Made by a program: the position numbers and the translations under genes. 64,000 nt of DNA from contig CAUYLG010052107.1 in assembly GCA_963573385.1 (NCBI GenBank), positions 62,001 through 126,000 of the forward strand. Direction: 5' to 3'. A model generated the notes under the pieces. The model made no database searches, was not told where the DNA came from, and saw only the letters and a list, made by a program, of their open reading frames with translations. Numbering within the stretch: the stretch's first letter is position 1; each line of letters begins with the position of its first letter. The DNA is from Cacajao melanocephalus (taxonomy: Eukaryota > Chordata > Mammalia > Primates > Pitheciidae). This document shows, piece after piece, positions 27,735-39,194 of the stretch.

Positions 27735-27965
27735 TATAGTAATCATGGTTTGGGGTATATACTATGTGCCAAGTACAGTGTTAAGTACTGTGTCTTTTTT
27801 AATTCTCATCACAGCTTTGTAAGGTGGATATAAATATTCTACCATCATCCTTTTACAGGTGAAGAAACTGAGATTTATAGTGATAAAATTATTTGTCCAA
27901 AGCCCTATGGCAGTAGTGCTAGGAACTGAGTTTGTCTGAATCCAATGCCCCTGTTGTTACTCCGT
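27735..27965 (+). repeat. MIR SINE
   Basis: Near full-length MIR: actatgtgccaagtacagtg, ttaagtactgtgtc, ttttacaggtgaagaaactg, agatttatagtgataaaatt, ctaggaactgagtttgtctg and a terminal ccaatgcccctgttgttact. Confidence 0.8.
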
Positions 27966-28149
27966 GAGAGTTCGCACTATTACATAAATCTACCATTTTG
28001 AGTTTAATGGAGCACAGGGAACTTGTGCTCTATCTGAACTTTTTGTCAAATGACAATTTCAACATATGCGCAAGAGTGCTAAGAGCTTAGTCATCCTTAA
28101 ATGTCCCCATATATTTGACATGGATTCTTTTGAGTTAGTGTTGAAAGGT

Positions 28150-28270
28150 CGAGTTGGTATTATCCCATTTATTCTACAGACGAAGAAACGGAGGTTAAAA
28201 TGAAAAGAAGGTAACATAAAAAGTTAATTAGCAAAGTCAGGTTTGATACCAGCACCTTTTGTTCTAAATG
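28150..28270 (+). repeat. MIR SINE fragment
   Basis: cccatttattctacagacga, agaaacggaggttaaaatga and tagcaaagtcaggtttgata, in MIR order. Confidence 0.55.
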
Positions 28271-28274
28271 TATT

Positions 28275-29360
28275 TTTTCTGCTGTAGGATGAAGGTGATA
28301 TGTTGGAGAACGCTGAGAGTGTTGATCTCTTTCTGCCAGAGCCATTTCCTATTTCTATTCAGATGACAAGAAGGACATATTAGGAATTTTTAGGAACACA
28401 CATATCTGTGCATGTATGCACACACTTCTGTGAGCATGCATATATGCACAGAGATGAGTTCCCCAGGTGAGAGATATAGAAGATCTTCATGCTCCCTCCC
28501 GTGACTCAGGTCATGCTACATAGGTCTAGGGACAGAGAAATGGCAGTCATTTAGAATGAGACTCAGTCATCTTTATTTTCTCTGTGTCATCTACCTTGGC
28601 ATCAGTGGGACAAAGTGACCTGACATGCAGGGAGACACACAAATGAAAAAAGGGACCTCATCTGATTCAATCAGGCAAGATTATAAAAATTTGTTTTTGA
28701 GGGTTTTTTTTCCATTAAAAAAACTTTAAGAGGTAGGCTTGGTAACTGGCAAGTAAAAGATGCCATATTTTCTCACCCCTAGCTTTGGCTAGGGGTGGTG
28801 GGGGCAGAAGAGTGGAATATATGTAGAGATATCAGTCACATCAATTATGGGTTCCATTCTTATCAAATTTCCTCAAGCAAATTGATTGCCAGACAAGACC
28901 AGTGAGCCATATAATTGCATTTACCTCTTCTGACAGGGCCGGTTTCTTCGGAATTTGTGTTAGGTGTATGATGTTGCCCATTATTTTCAGCTGAAATCTA
29001 GGGGTCTAGAGTTCAGAAGAAAAACATTAAACAACTTCTTCTTGAAAGCCAATCTGGAGCTGAGTGGGAAAAAAATAACAAAATTACAGCTTGTGTTTGA
29101 TGTGCCTGAGAACTAAACTACAAAGGAATTCTGGGCAGAGAACAGTATCCAAGAACTGCCTTTGTGCTTCCAACTAGGCTCACGTCTGAAACTCAAGAGA
29201 TGGATACTCTGAGGTAGCTGAGGTGGGGAGACCAAACTTAAACATATTTCACAGCTGGAAAAGTGGAAACACGATACACAGAGAGTGCTAGGCTCTTTGC
29301 TGCTGACAAGTATACGGCAAGGCAGAAATTTATAGGCTCATATATTCAGACATAAAACGT
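28275..29360. other. No gene recognised
   Basis: Unassigned sequence. A small inverted repeat of CACCCCTAGC against GCTAGGGGTG at 28776-28798 is visible. Confidence 0.45.
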
Positions 29361-29364
29361 TTGA

Positions 29365-29560
29365 ATTCTATCTTGGCCACTCAACAGTTGTGCTAGCTTT
29401 GGCCAAGTTATTTAATTTTCTTAAACTTTATTTCATCATCTGTAAAGTAGGGAGAATGCCTCATGGGTATTAAATAAATTAATGCAAAAAGAGAGCTTAC
29501 CCCAATGTCTGGCACGTAATAAGTCCTCAGTAAATGTTAGCCATTACTAACAGTCAAAAA
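29365..29560 (-). repeat. MIR SINE
   Basis: Reverse MIR: ggccaagttatttaattttc, ttcatcatctgtaaagtagg, tgtctggcacgtaataagtc, ctcagtaaatgttagccatt, in the expected reverse order. Confidence 0.85.
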
Positions 29561-29564
29561 TAGG

Positions 29565-30561
29565 AAGCAAAATGTCAAGACTGGGTGTGATCAAGTAGGT
29601 CTAAAGGATGCTTATGAAATTAACAACTTAAGGGACTTCCTGGTCAAGAGGAGCATCTGAGACTTGATTGCAACCCCAACAGGGCCAGTGCAGGGGGGAG
29701 GGATGTCCAAGAAGGCTTAGACCAAAGGAAATAGATGAGGGAAGAGATCTCAAGCAGAGAGTGGAAATAACGCCTAGAATAGTTTCAGAGTTGCCCACAA
29801 GTATGGGAGCCCCTTCAGTCTAGGTCCCCTGACCACACACAGCAGGGGTCCTAAAATTCTTAAATGAGCAGCAATCAAGGGACACCAAAGGATACAAAAC
29901 CATAGCAGCCACTCTAGTCTCTTCCTCCTTGCTGAAAGATTATTTTTCTCTCTGATCAAACTTATCACTATAATGGGAATCTGGTTACAGCGACTCTAGT
30001 TGCTTTCCGGTTCTATTGAGACCCAGTCATCTGCGCTAGGGAACTCCCCACCAGCAATCCCTACAGAGTGTGTAGTTTAATATGTGATTCATTTATCCCA
30101 CCCACCCCCTTGGACTAGGGTCAGCTTACTAAATGATGAGGAAACACCTAAGTAAAGGTGGGCCATCCATGGACTGGATGCTGCTTGGCATTAAAAAATG
30201 AATAAAGTTAATGACATTCTTTGCACTGGGAATTTCAACCAAGAAACACAAAAGGAAGTTTCAGATAGTACAGCTAAACTTCTGAAAGTGCCCTAGTACC
30301 TCTTATGTACAACATGCCTAGGAAGAGCAGAGTTCCAGAAGAAGCAGATCAGGGTAAATCAGAGCAGAGCAGCAGACAGACTCCAAGAAGCCATGAAAAG
30401 GAAGATGGCAAAATCCATCACATCACAGGGCAATTTTGCAGAAGATTTGCTTCCTGATCTTCCCAGGGCCTAACGTTCAGCTCTTTCTTGAAATCTTGCT
30501 TTAGCCTTAGCAAACACCTCCCTCCAGTGATTTTATTTGAGCTTGGGTTTGTTTGTTTGGA
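29565..30561. other. No gene recognised
   Basis: Unassigned sequence up to the polypyrimidine tract. The short frames have no domain. Confidence 0.45.
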
Positions 30562-31322
30562 ATCTTCTTCCTCCTCTGCCTCTTCTGCTGCTTCTTATTA
30601 TTTCTCTTTTTCTTCCTCTTCTTCCTCCTCTTCTTTCTTCTTATTCTTGTTGTTATTGTTGTTGTTGTTCTTCTTCTCTTCCTCCTCCTCTTACTTCTTC
30701 CTTCTTCTCTTCCTTCTCCTCCTACTTATTCCTTCTTCTCCTCCTCCCCTCCTCCTTCTTCTTCCTCTTATTCCTCCTCCTCCTCTTCTTCTCCTCCTCC
30801 CCTCCTTCTTCTTCCTCTTATTCCTCCTCCTCCTCTTCTTCTCTTATTCTTGTTGTTCTTCTTCTTCTCCTTCTTCTTCCTTTTTCTCCTCCTCCTCCCC
30901 TCCTCCTTTCCTGTTCCTCCTCCTTCTTCCTCTTCTTCCTTCTTCCTCTTCCTCTTCTTCTTCCTCTTTCTCTTCCTCCTCCTTTCTTCTTATTCTTGTT
31001 GTCATTGCTGTTGTTCTTCTTCTCTTCCTCCTCCCCTCCTCCTCCTCCATCTTCTTCCTCTTCATTTTCCTTTTATTCCTCCTCCTCCTCTCTTCTTTCC
31101 TCTTCTTATTCTTCTTGTTGTTGTTGTTCTTTTCTTCTTCTCCTCCTCCATCTTCTTTCTTCTTCTTCTCCTCCTCCCCTCCTCCTGTCCTTCTCCCCTC
31201 CTCTCCTCCTACTTCTTCTGCTGCTGCTTCTTCTTCTTCCTTTTTTTCTTCCTCTTCCTCTTCTTCTTTTCTTCTTCTTTCTTCTCCCCCTCTTTCTCCT
31301 CCTCCTCCTTCTCCCTCTTCTC
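30562..31322. repeat. Polypyrimidine (TTC/TCC)n tract, about 760 bp
   Basis: The plus strand is almost entirely C and T, interrupted by a recurring module TTATTCTTGTTGTT or close variants near 30641, 30843, 30990 and 31106. A direct duplication of about 50 bp lies at about 30739-30790 and 30791-30840. All six frames give low-complexity S/L/F/P or R/E/K strings, including a 348-codon frame, none of which is a credible protein. Such tracts can form triplex (H-DNA) structures and replicate with slippage. Confidence 0.97.
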
Positions 31323-31324
31323 AC

Positions 31325-32160
31325 AATCATATTCCTGATGAGAACAGAATCCATGTGTCAACTCTAAAAGCAAAGGTGCAGAAGAGTCAACTGAATACCA
31401 AGTTTATTTTCCTAAAGGATGTCTGCTCTCTGGCTAATGCTTTGGAAATAACCCCAAAAAATTATGTGCCAAGTATCAATGACTGGAGAGGATGTCATGG
31501 GAGAATCCACCTTGAATCCAGTCCCACTAAGTGAAGATACCATACTTTCCCTAGGAAGTCACCTTTCTGTTACAGTAGAGAGGTCCCATGACTCAAGAAT
31601 AAATGTAAGTTCTGCAAGAACACAGATGGTAGTTTGAAACCTGACTATGTAGCTTTGGACCAATTATTGTTTTGTTTCAGCAATGAAGCTCTTTATATGA
31701 TTTATTTATTTGTTTGTTTGTTTGTTTTCATCATTGTGGTGTCATGGATTTTTATTTTGTTCAATGGATAACTTTCCATTTTATTGTTACTGTGGCCAGT
31801 GGGCCCCTCTAGCTGGATTCGGTGTGCTTTGGGAATTTCCCCATCATTCCTTCAGTACTTTTCACTTTCTGGCAAAATAGTATGTTTTAGGCGCATTTTG
31901 TACCTTCTTTGCCCCAGCCCCAAAATAGATATTTACCTCAAGGAAACCTGGTTTCTAGACTAAAAATAATATTTAGAAACAATGATCTGGATGCTAAATA
32001 TATTTATTGCTAGTAGCATGTCGTTGCTGTTAGCTTACATTTGTTTCTATGTCTACTTTTTAAAAACCATGAGTTCATACTAATATCTATAATTTCAATT
32101 CAACACTATTGGATACATTCCAGTCCTCCTCCTTTTCCATACCCTCTCCACTTCTCTATA
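31325..32160. other. No gene recognised
   Basis: Unassigned sequence with a short (TTTG)n run at about 31708-31728. Confidence 0.45.
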
Positions 32161-32164
32161 CCAT

Positions 32165-32290
32165 GAAAACTTGAGCAGGTAATTTTACTCCTCCAAGTCA
32201 ATTTCTCCCTCTGTAAAGTGAGGATGACAATATCTCTGTTGTTCATCTTTCGTGCAGGTTAAACATAGTGGTGTTTATAAACTTCTTTGA
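32165..32290 (-). repeat. MIR SINE, weak
   Basis: caggtaattttactcctcca, agtcaatttctccctctgta, aagtgaggatgacaatatct follow reverse MIR with many changes. Confidence 0.5.
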
Positions 32291-32294
32291 TATG

Positions 32295-34050
32295 TTTTCA
32301 TTGGAACAGACCTGCTGTGAACCCATGTGAGTCCTCATGAATTAGACAAGACAGACTTGCTCCAGGTGGACAGCCTGGCATCTACAGTGTGGCTGGGTTT
32401 TTGCCCCAGTTTGCAAGCTAAATAAAAGTAACCCATATCAGCCCTGCATCATAGGCAATCAGTAAGTGGTTGTTGTTATAAGAGATATATGTACATATTT
32501 TTCTTGCAAATTGTGTCATAAGCGGGAGAACAGGTGGGGCCGAATAAGAGTGCCATCAAGGTTTCAGTCAGAAAGGAAACACAATGCAGCCCAGAGTGCT
32601 GTCAACAGCACCAAGGACATCTCCCTGGTCATTATGGCAACTGGTCTTCACTCCCCTTGTACAGATCACTTTTTTAAACTGATGCCTAATTGTATCACAT
32701 CTTTAACTCTAAATCAGAAGCAGGTTGACATGAAAATAAAGCCCATTCCATTACCCCAACGCTTAGTTACCAGCTGAGACTCAATCACTGTATAATGCCG
32801 AGCTGCATAATTAAAAAGAAAAAAAAAACCCAAAGGAGGAGAGTTCCCTAATGTCTGCCACGTATGTGGAGGGTAGAGTTTGCGGTGGGTTTTGACCATG
32901 TGAAGGCCCCACTGCCAAAACATTCCGCACATTTTCTTTGGAGACAGGGAAATGAGCTCATCTTCAGGCTTCTCTGGTGATCTTTCCATAGGGCTTGATG
33001 GACTTTCAGTCTGTTCAGGAAGAAGCCTAAGAAATGTAACTCAGTGCTTCACACTGCATTGAGAGCACTAAGGTGACACAGACCTCCAAAGCTGCATTTT
33101 TCTGTGGAAGATGGCAAGGCTGTTATAACCATAGCTGCATTAGGATGGGGTGGAGGCATTGTGGGCATTCCCCTCTTTTCTTGAAGGACTCCATTCCATA
33201 CAGCATCAGAGTGACACAAATTTCCTGGTCATTTCAGCAACTGCTCAGCCACAGTATGTTTCTTTTTTTGCCTTTCAGTGGGCAGTAGAAATGAAAGGAC
33301 TCAGAACCATGTGGACTCTCACCTTCGGAGCCAGGTGTCAATAACACTTAAAGAGTCCCTTGAGGGAATGCTGAGAAGTAAAAGATGTCATTCAGGAGGA
33401 AAGCAGGGGCAACATTGTTCCCAGAAGTACCATTTTGCATCTGTGTGCATTTTCAAGAGTTTCAAAGATCTTCTGGCTCGTGGAGGCTTTGATCTAACAC
33501 CTTACGTTGTGGAGGAAGGCCAGATAATAGCCAAGCTCAGTGGGCTCTCTAAGGTATATTTCCAGTGATATGTTCCCTGCAAACAAAAACAAAAGCAAAA
33601 GCAAAAGCAAAAAAAAGTGCTTAGGCACAAACCCCTATCAAGAAAAAGAGGAACAGAGTGTACAGAGTATATATCCAGTAGATGCTCAATATTCAGATCC
33701 TTCCTCCCTTCTGGTGTAGAACCCACTGACCTGCTGAGCATGGAAGTATGGTTAATTCTGTCTAAAGGAGAGCTGGGTCTTAGGATTCCCTGCATCACTG
33801 AAAGAAATCTGCTTCCTAGTCGGGGTCAAGAATCCACCTCACTCTCTGTTCACCTCAAGCCGCTTGGAAAATTCTCATCCCAAGTGGGAGGGAGGAAATG
33901 AGAGAGGAATCCTCAGTCTCTTTAGGACCAGCTATGTGAGTTGGTGCCTCTGGCTGACCATCCTGGAGTAGCTGCTCCCAACCACACCTGTGGTTCCCTC
34001 CTAGGTCCACCACAAGGCAAGACCGGCTTTCAGAAGAGAACAGCATCCTT
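32295..34050. other. No confirmed gene; non-repetitive stretch with an exon-like frame
   Basis: No recognisable repeat except an (AAAAGC)n run near 33587-33615. The best candidate for a transcribed segment is 33279-33553 (separate entry). Confidence 0.4.
33279..33553 (+). other. Exon-like open frame bounded by splice-like sites
   Basis: A pyrimidine-rich tttctttttttgcctttcag ends at 33278 and the sequence CTAAG|GTATAT gives a donor-like GT at 33554. One plus frame stays open across all 275 bases. The translation (ending GLSKVYFQ just after the donor) has no domain I recognise, and no start-codon context or neighbouring exons support it. Splice-like pairs around open frames of this size arise by chance, so this is a hypothesis only. 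Confidence 0.15.
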
Positions 34051-34054
34051 TGAA

Positions 34055-34200
34055 CCCACTGCCCCATTGACCAGTTGTATCTCATGAGGCAAATTGCTTT
34101 CCATTTCTTTATTAGTAAAATGAGAATTAATATCCATTTCACATGCCTAAGTGTGAGTATTAAGTGTGAGTATTCAGGAAGTACATGTAACAGATATTAA
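34055..34200 (-). repeat. MIR SINE fragment
   Basis: ccagttgtatctcatgaggc, aaattgctttccatttcttt, attagtaaaatgagaattaa follow reverse MIR. A 13-bp tandem (TAAGTGTGAGTAT, first base C in copy one) lies at 34148-34173. Confidence 0.5.
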
Positions 34201-34299
34201 CTCTTAATCTTACTACTTTTACTTGAAACTCAACCACTTAAGGTGCATTTCTCTAAGTTAATATTGTCCTCTTCTTCACACACAGGTAAAGATTTAACT

Positions 34300-34720
34300 T
34301 TCTCCTGACATATTTCATATTAAGGTGCCAACCCCTCAGTGTAAATCAATATCCCCTCTGCTCACTGAGATCAATGCATATCTGATTGCCTCCTTTGGAG
34401 AGTCTAATCAGAAACTCAAAAGAACGCAACCGTTTGTTTCTTATCTACCTATGACCTGGAAGTCCCCTCTCTGCTTCGAGTTGTCCTGCCTTTTGCTTCA
34501 AGTTGTCCCACTTTTCTGGACTGAACCAATGTCCATTTTATAATATTGATTGATGTCTCATGCCTCCTTAAAATGTATAAAACCCAACTGTGCCCCTACC
34601 ACCTTGGGCACATGTCAGGACCTCCTGGGGCTGTATCACAGGTGCACGTCCTCAACCTTGGCAAAATAAACTTTCTAAATTAACTGAGACCTGTCTCCGA
34701 TTTTAGGAGTTCACACATAA
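34300..34720 (+). repeat. LTR-like element 1 (endogenous retrovirus-type, subfamily not named)
   Basis: Contains a TATA-box-like tgtataaaac near 34576, gggcacatgt at 34606-34615 and an AATAAA near 34665, in the order expected for U3, R and U5. Its core from about 34440 to 34630 matches the LTR-like element at 35020-35520 in the same direction. No retroviral gene is attached. Ends were not fixed. Confidence 0.6.
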
Positions 34721-35009
34721 GAAGGAAAATAAGAAACTAATGACAGATATTACTCATTAACACAAAAGAGTGGTAAAGAGCAATACTTCCAAAGCCCACT
34801 GTAATTCATGGGACTGACTGCAAAATGAAGAAAACTCAAAATTTTACACTAAATAGGAAAATGAAAATTGGAGGTGAGGTCATCATTCTAGAAGGAAAAA
34901 AAAAATTAGATATGTAAACCAAAAATAAAATTCTAAGGTCTTTCACCATCTGAATGGACTTCCTCCTCAGCTGGGGTACTCTTAAAATTTAACCTGAGAG
35001 ACTGGTTCA

Positions 35010-35520
35010 GGCCATGATGGGAAGTCAGGGGGTCAGACGTGCCTCATTATATTTCTTGGGGATTAAGGTCAACACAGACCTTATGTCTGATGAGAAACAT
35101 TTTACAGCCTATTCTCTCTGAAGCCTGCTACCTGAGGGGTTCCTCTGCAAATTAGAACATTGGTCTCCACAATCCTTTTTCTTAATCCAGACATTCCTTT
35201 CTATTGATCCCAGGTATTTAGATAAACTCAACTAATTTGTCAACCAGAAAATTTTTCAATCTACCTATAAGCTAGAAGTTTCCCGCTGCTTCAAGTTGTC
35301 CCGCCTTTCTGGGCCAAAACAATGTATTTCTTAAATGTATTTGATTGAAGTCTCTTGTCTCCCTAAAATATATAAAACCAAACTGCACCCCAGCCACCAT
35401 GGGCACATGTTCTCCGGACCTCCTCAGAGTTGTGTCACTAAATATGAGTGGCCATGGTCACTCATATTTAGCTCAGAATAAATCTCTTCAAATATTTCAC
35501 AGAGTTTGACTCTTTTCATC
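35010..35520 (+). repeat. LTR-like element 2, related to element 1
   Basis: Starts near ttaacctgagagactggttc, carries tatataaaac near 35369, gggcacatgt at 35401 and AATAAA near 35478. It shares the ttcaagttgtcccgcctttc and gggcacatgt blocks with element 1, but its 3' end differs. The 500 bases between the two hold no viral gene, so they look like two solo LTRs of one family and not one provirus. Confidence 0.6.
35438..35471. repeat. 34-nt quasi-palindrome inside LTR element 2
   Basis: CTAAATATGAGTG (35438-35450) and its exact reverse complement (35459-35471) flank GCCATGGT, whose inner CCATGG is itself palindromic. Confidence 0.95.
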
Positions 35521-35759
35521 GACAGAAAAAGCAGAGCTAAGACAAAAAAAAAGGCCAGGACTGAGGACATTTTCTGACTTTTAGCTCAGTGCATCAAGGA
35601 GTGAAGAGAAGGTCCCTTAGAAACCCATAAATTAAACTATGGGTAATTGTTCTAAATCGAGCACAAAACTCCTAAGTTATGAGATTCAATAGATTTAAGG
35701 TGCAGTTTAGTTACAAGTAACAGCAGACAACTGGGTTGGAATATTACACAGAGGGCTGG

Positions 35760-35945
35760 CTGGAAAAGTCATTTAATACTCTAAGTCTCAGCTCTGTCTT
35801 TGTAAAATGGAGATAATAATTGAATCTATTTTATAGCACTACTGTGATGGATAAACATGATCATGAATTTAAGGTATTTAGCTGAGTGTTTGACACTTAA
35901 AACTTAATATATGTCCATTGTTGTTGCTATCATCATCCTCTACCT
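35760..35945 (-). repeat. MIR SINE
   Basis: aaaagtcatttaatactcta, tgtctttgtaaaatggagat, aataattgaatctattttat, gctgagtgtttgacacttaa match reverse MIR. Confidence 0.65.
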
Positions 35946-36059
35946 TGTTAAGCAGGAAATAGAGTTCTTAGCAATGACATCGCAATGGAAAATGTGGGAG
36001 ACTCCTTCCATGGCAAACCAGTATCTACCCTGTATTACGTCAAATAGACTCTGCTTCGA

Positions 36060-36380
36060 TGGTTAATTAGGAAAGAGGGAGAATGAAGAGAAGTTGGTTA
36101 ATGGATACAAAAATACAGTTAGATAGAAGGAATAAGTTCTAGTATTCGACAGTACAGCAGGAAAATTATAGTTAACAATAATTTATTGTTATTTCAAAAT
36201 AGCTAGAAGAGAAGAATTATGATATTTCCAACCAAAGCTGAGATAAATGATTGAAGTGATGGTTAACCTAACTACCCTGCTTTGATCATTACACATTGTA
36301 TACAGGTACCAAAATATCACATGTGCCCCCAAAATCTATACAACTAGGATATATTAATAAATAAATAAATAAGGTATATA
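36060..36380 (+). repeat. Old LINE-1 3' end (L1M type)
   Basis: agttggttaatggatacaaa, agatagaaggaataagttct, tatagttaacaataatttat, tgatcattacacattgtata and an (AATA)n end at about 36353-36372 match an L1M 3' UTR in the plus direction. Confidence 0.85.
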
Positions 36381-36384
36381 TTTA

Positions 36385-37460
36385 AACTCTGATAAAAATG
36401 AAAATCTAAAAACTCAAAAATGCCTAAGCCTAATTTAATGCATTAAAAGGCTATAAAAATAGAGCAAGAAAAAAAAAGAATTTAAAAATTTATAACTAAA
36501 AACAAATATCACCACTACCCCAACTCTGCCACTCTCTTACCACTCAATGGGGAAATGTCACACACAGAAGACCCATTAATAATCTATAAAAACACATAAT
36601 TTAATTCTCTACCAAGAGGAGACAACTAAATTTAAGATCCCTGAACCTAAACCCCTGACATAGGCCTTTAGGACTGGGCACTCTTGGGTTAGGATCACCG
36701 ACAGGAGAGCAAATATTCTGTGACCACACAGGACAGGCAGCTGCAGGCTTCTATGGACATCATTTGTCCTTAGCAATATATTTTTTTTAATGTTGCAAAT
36801 ATATACAAACATGACAAATGGGGGAGCACAAAATGACCATTAAGATTATAATATATGTGTGAATAAGCCATCAGAATAGTCTTTGCAAATAAAGGGCCAT
36901 ATAAATGCTAATATTCCCACCTCTTACTGGTAATAATAACATGTCATCTGGCTGAAACAGTTCCTTAAGTACTTCATGTTCTCTGCTGGAATCAAGTCAT
37001 TAATCCCATTTATATAGTTAATGGGGGAGCTGTGAGTCCAAATTAAGGTCCTAAAGAAAAGTACTGGAATTAATGACAAAGGGGAGTCATTTTTTTCCCT
37101 ACAGCTATAATGTTGCTTTGCTAAATAGTACTTTTTGACCCTGAACTTTACCTTGAATACTGAATAGTCCACTCAGGAAAGAAATGCTTAATATACCTAC
37201 ATCAGTAGTTTTGGAGTTGGTCAACCCACACATGGCACAGTCACTCTGGTCCCCTAGTGACCAATCACTGGTCTCTCCTCAAGCATCCATATTCCAATTA
37301 GCCCATGAAGGCTGAGATGGCTTTTTCAGCCTGCCAGTGAACTAGGACAGCCACCTGCCATGCAACACCATACTCCCTCAAAGCTCTTTGTGGTGATTCA
37401 CTGTCGGTCTGTGGCCTCTGCCACATGAGACACAGTAGCACATAGTAGTGATATGTTTTC
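36385..37460. other. No gene recognised
   Basis: Unassigned sequence. Confidence 0.45.
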
Positions 37461-37464
37461 TTGA

Positions 37465-37580
37465 GCTCCAGGGTCAGACAGACATCCCTTCTCTAACAGG
37501 ATCTGAAGTTTCTGGGTCAGTTACCATCTCTCAGGCTGGTTTCCCTTGTTTTTAAAGTGGATGCAGAAGTACAAGGTATT
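37465..37580 (-). repeat. MIR SINE, weak
   Basis: gctccagggtcagacagaca, then ctgggtcagttaccatctct and caggctggtttcccttgttt resemble reverse MIR. Confidence 0.4.
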
Positions 37581-37629
37581 CTTGGGATTATTTGCATAAT
37601 TATTTATTAGTATTAATAAATAAGTGACC

Positions 37630-37819
37630 GGAAGGAAAGAAGGAAGATGAAGGAAGGAGGGAGGGAAGGAAGGAAGGAAGGAAGGAAGGAAGGAAGGAAG
37701 GAAGGAAGGAAGGAAGGAAGGAAGGAAGAAAGGAAGGAAGGAAGGAAGGAGGGAGGGAGAGAAAGAGGGAGGAAAGGAGGGAAGGCAGGAAGGAAGGGAG
37801 GGAAGGCAGGAAGGAAAGA
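37630..37819. repeat. (GGAA)n microsatellite
   Basis: Sixteen consecutive GGAA units at 37664-37727 and four more at 37732-37747, inside a wider GGGA/GGAA purine tract. Open frames through it are artefacts of the repeat. Confidence 0.98.
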
Positions 37820-37824
37820 GAGGA

Positions 37825-38705
37825 CTCCCTGAAGAGTCACTGCTTTTTTAAAACACCAATGACGGGACAGGCTGCAGAAATTCTTACCAGAGCCCAAAGT
37901 CTCTCATGCTAGAGTCTGTCCTTGTTCTCTGTCACTGATAGTTTCAGGAGCAAAGCCTGTTAACCAGAAAGGAGCAGCAGCCTCCTTCTTGAAGCCAGAC
38001 CCGCAGCCCTTTGAGCATCAGGGACAGCATTAGGTTTTTCACGGGGGTAATGGGGTATATACTGTGAGCACATTTAAAGATGACAAGGAAAGTGAGATGC
38101 TAACTCCATCTGTGGTGGTTCTTCCAACACAGAACACATCTAACCACTTCATTCCTGCTCTACAAGGACAAGCCTATTTTGATTGGTATTACAGCAAAGG
38201 AACCTAATGCTGCTGAAATAACTTGTTAGCCATTCTTCCCAAAGGCATCCTCTGGGGGAAGCCCTTGGGCACCAGCAGCCTGGGTCCTGTGGAATTTTTT
38301 TTTCTCAGCATCAAGAGGCAGCCACATTTAAAGGCAGCTTCTCTCCTGTTTTGTGCCCAGCATGTAGTGGAAGGGGAGCACCACATGTTATCCCCAGAGA
38401 TTCTCAGGCCCCAGACTCACTGTGCCCATAAACATAAAATAGGTGGCCTGGGTCCTTGCTCTAAGGCCCTGTGCTGAGATGAAAGTAGAGCATCCAGACA
38501 AGTTAGTCTTCAGGACTGGTACAGACATGAGCAGGGCAAGAGAGGGCTCTCCCTGATCCACAAGGAATGCCAGGTGATGGTTCGGCAATTATCACGTTGC
38601 CTCTCTCAAAGCGATAAATTGGCAGCCAGCACCAGGGAGAGGCCATTTCCTGCTGGCCCATACCTGTTGCACTAAAGTGTTCATTGAATGCAGATGCCAG
38701 GGAGA
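37825..38705. other. No gene recognised
   Basis: Unassigned, comparatively GC-rich sequence. Overlapping short frames on both strands have no recognisable domain. Confidence 0.4.
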
Positions 38706-38714
38706 AGCGACTTC

Positions 38715-39190
38715 CCAAGCCTATGCATTAAGAGACAAAATGGCAGAGTAGGACCTTCCAGGGACACTCCACTGGAAAAAGGCAGAAAGCCTCAGATGGG
38801 CATGCACACAACTTCCTAAACACACTGCATGTGCTCACTTCCCAAGGGTAAGGAGGGAACTGTGCACGTGGCAGCCCACACCAAGGCAAGAATCATGGGA
38901 AAGCTGGCTGCAGGTGGGCCAGCCTATAAAGTCCTAGGATCACAGTTTAACACCACACTTGTTCTTCAAGTCACGCATGTGGATCTCTTCCAAGTGTATT
39001 TTCCTTTCTTTCCTGCTCTAAAGCTTTTTAATAAATGTCCACTCCTGCTCTGAAACTTGTCTCGGTCATTTTTTCTGCCTTATGCCCCTTAGTCAAATTC
39101 TTTCTTCTAAGGAAGCAAGAATTGAGGTTGCTGCAGACCTGTACAGATTCACCACCAGGAACAGATACCTCCCACCGGTAACAGGACAAT
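38715..39190 (+). repeat. Solo LTR, ERV1-like
   Basis: A TATA-like cctataaagtcctag near 38920, AATAAA near 39031, and a 3' part with aagaattgaggttgctgcag and accggtaaca read like an ERV1-class LTR in the plus direction. No gag, pol or env sequence is beside it. The 5' boundary and subfamily are uncertain. Confidence 0.6.
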
Positions 39191-39194
39191 ACCT

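Noticed and set aside
30488..31534. 348-codon plus frame and overlapping 276- and 261-codon frames, plus Arg/Glu-rich minus frames
   Set aside because: They are translations of a C/T repeat; all frames are open because the tract rarely makes stop codons. No domain and extreme composition.
34300..35520. A provirus with paired LTRs
   Set aside because: The LTRs differ too much at their 3' and 5' parts, the interval is only a few hundred bases, and no gag, pol or env trace is present.
37613..37897. Frames rich in KEGR or LPSF over the GGAA repeat
   Set aside because: Artefacts of a tetranucleotide repeat read in frames without stops.
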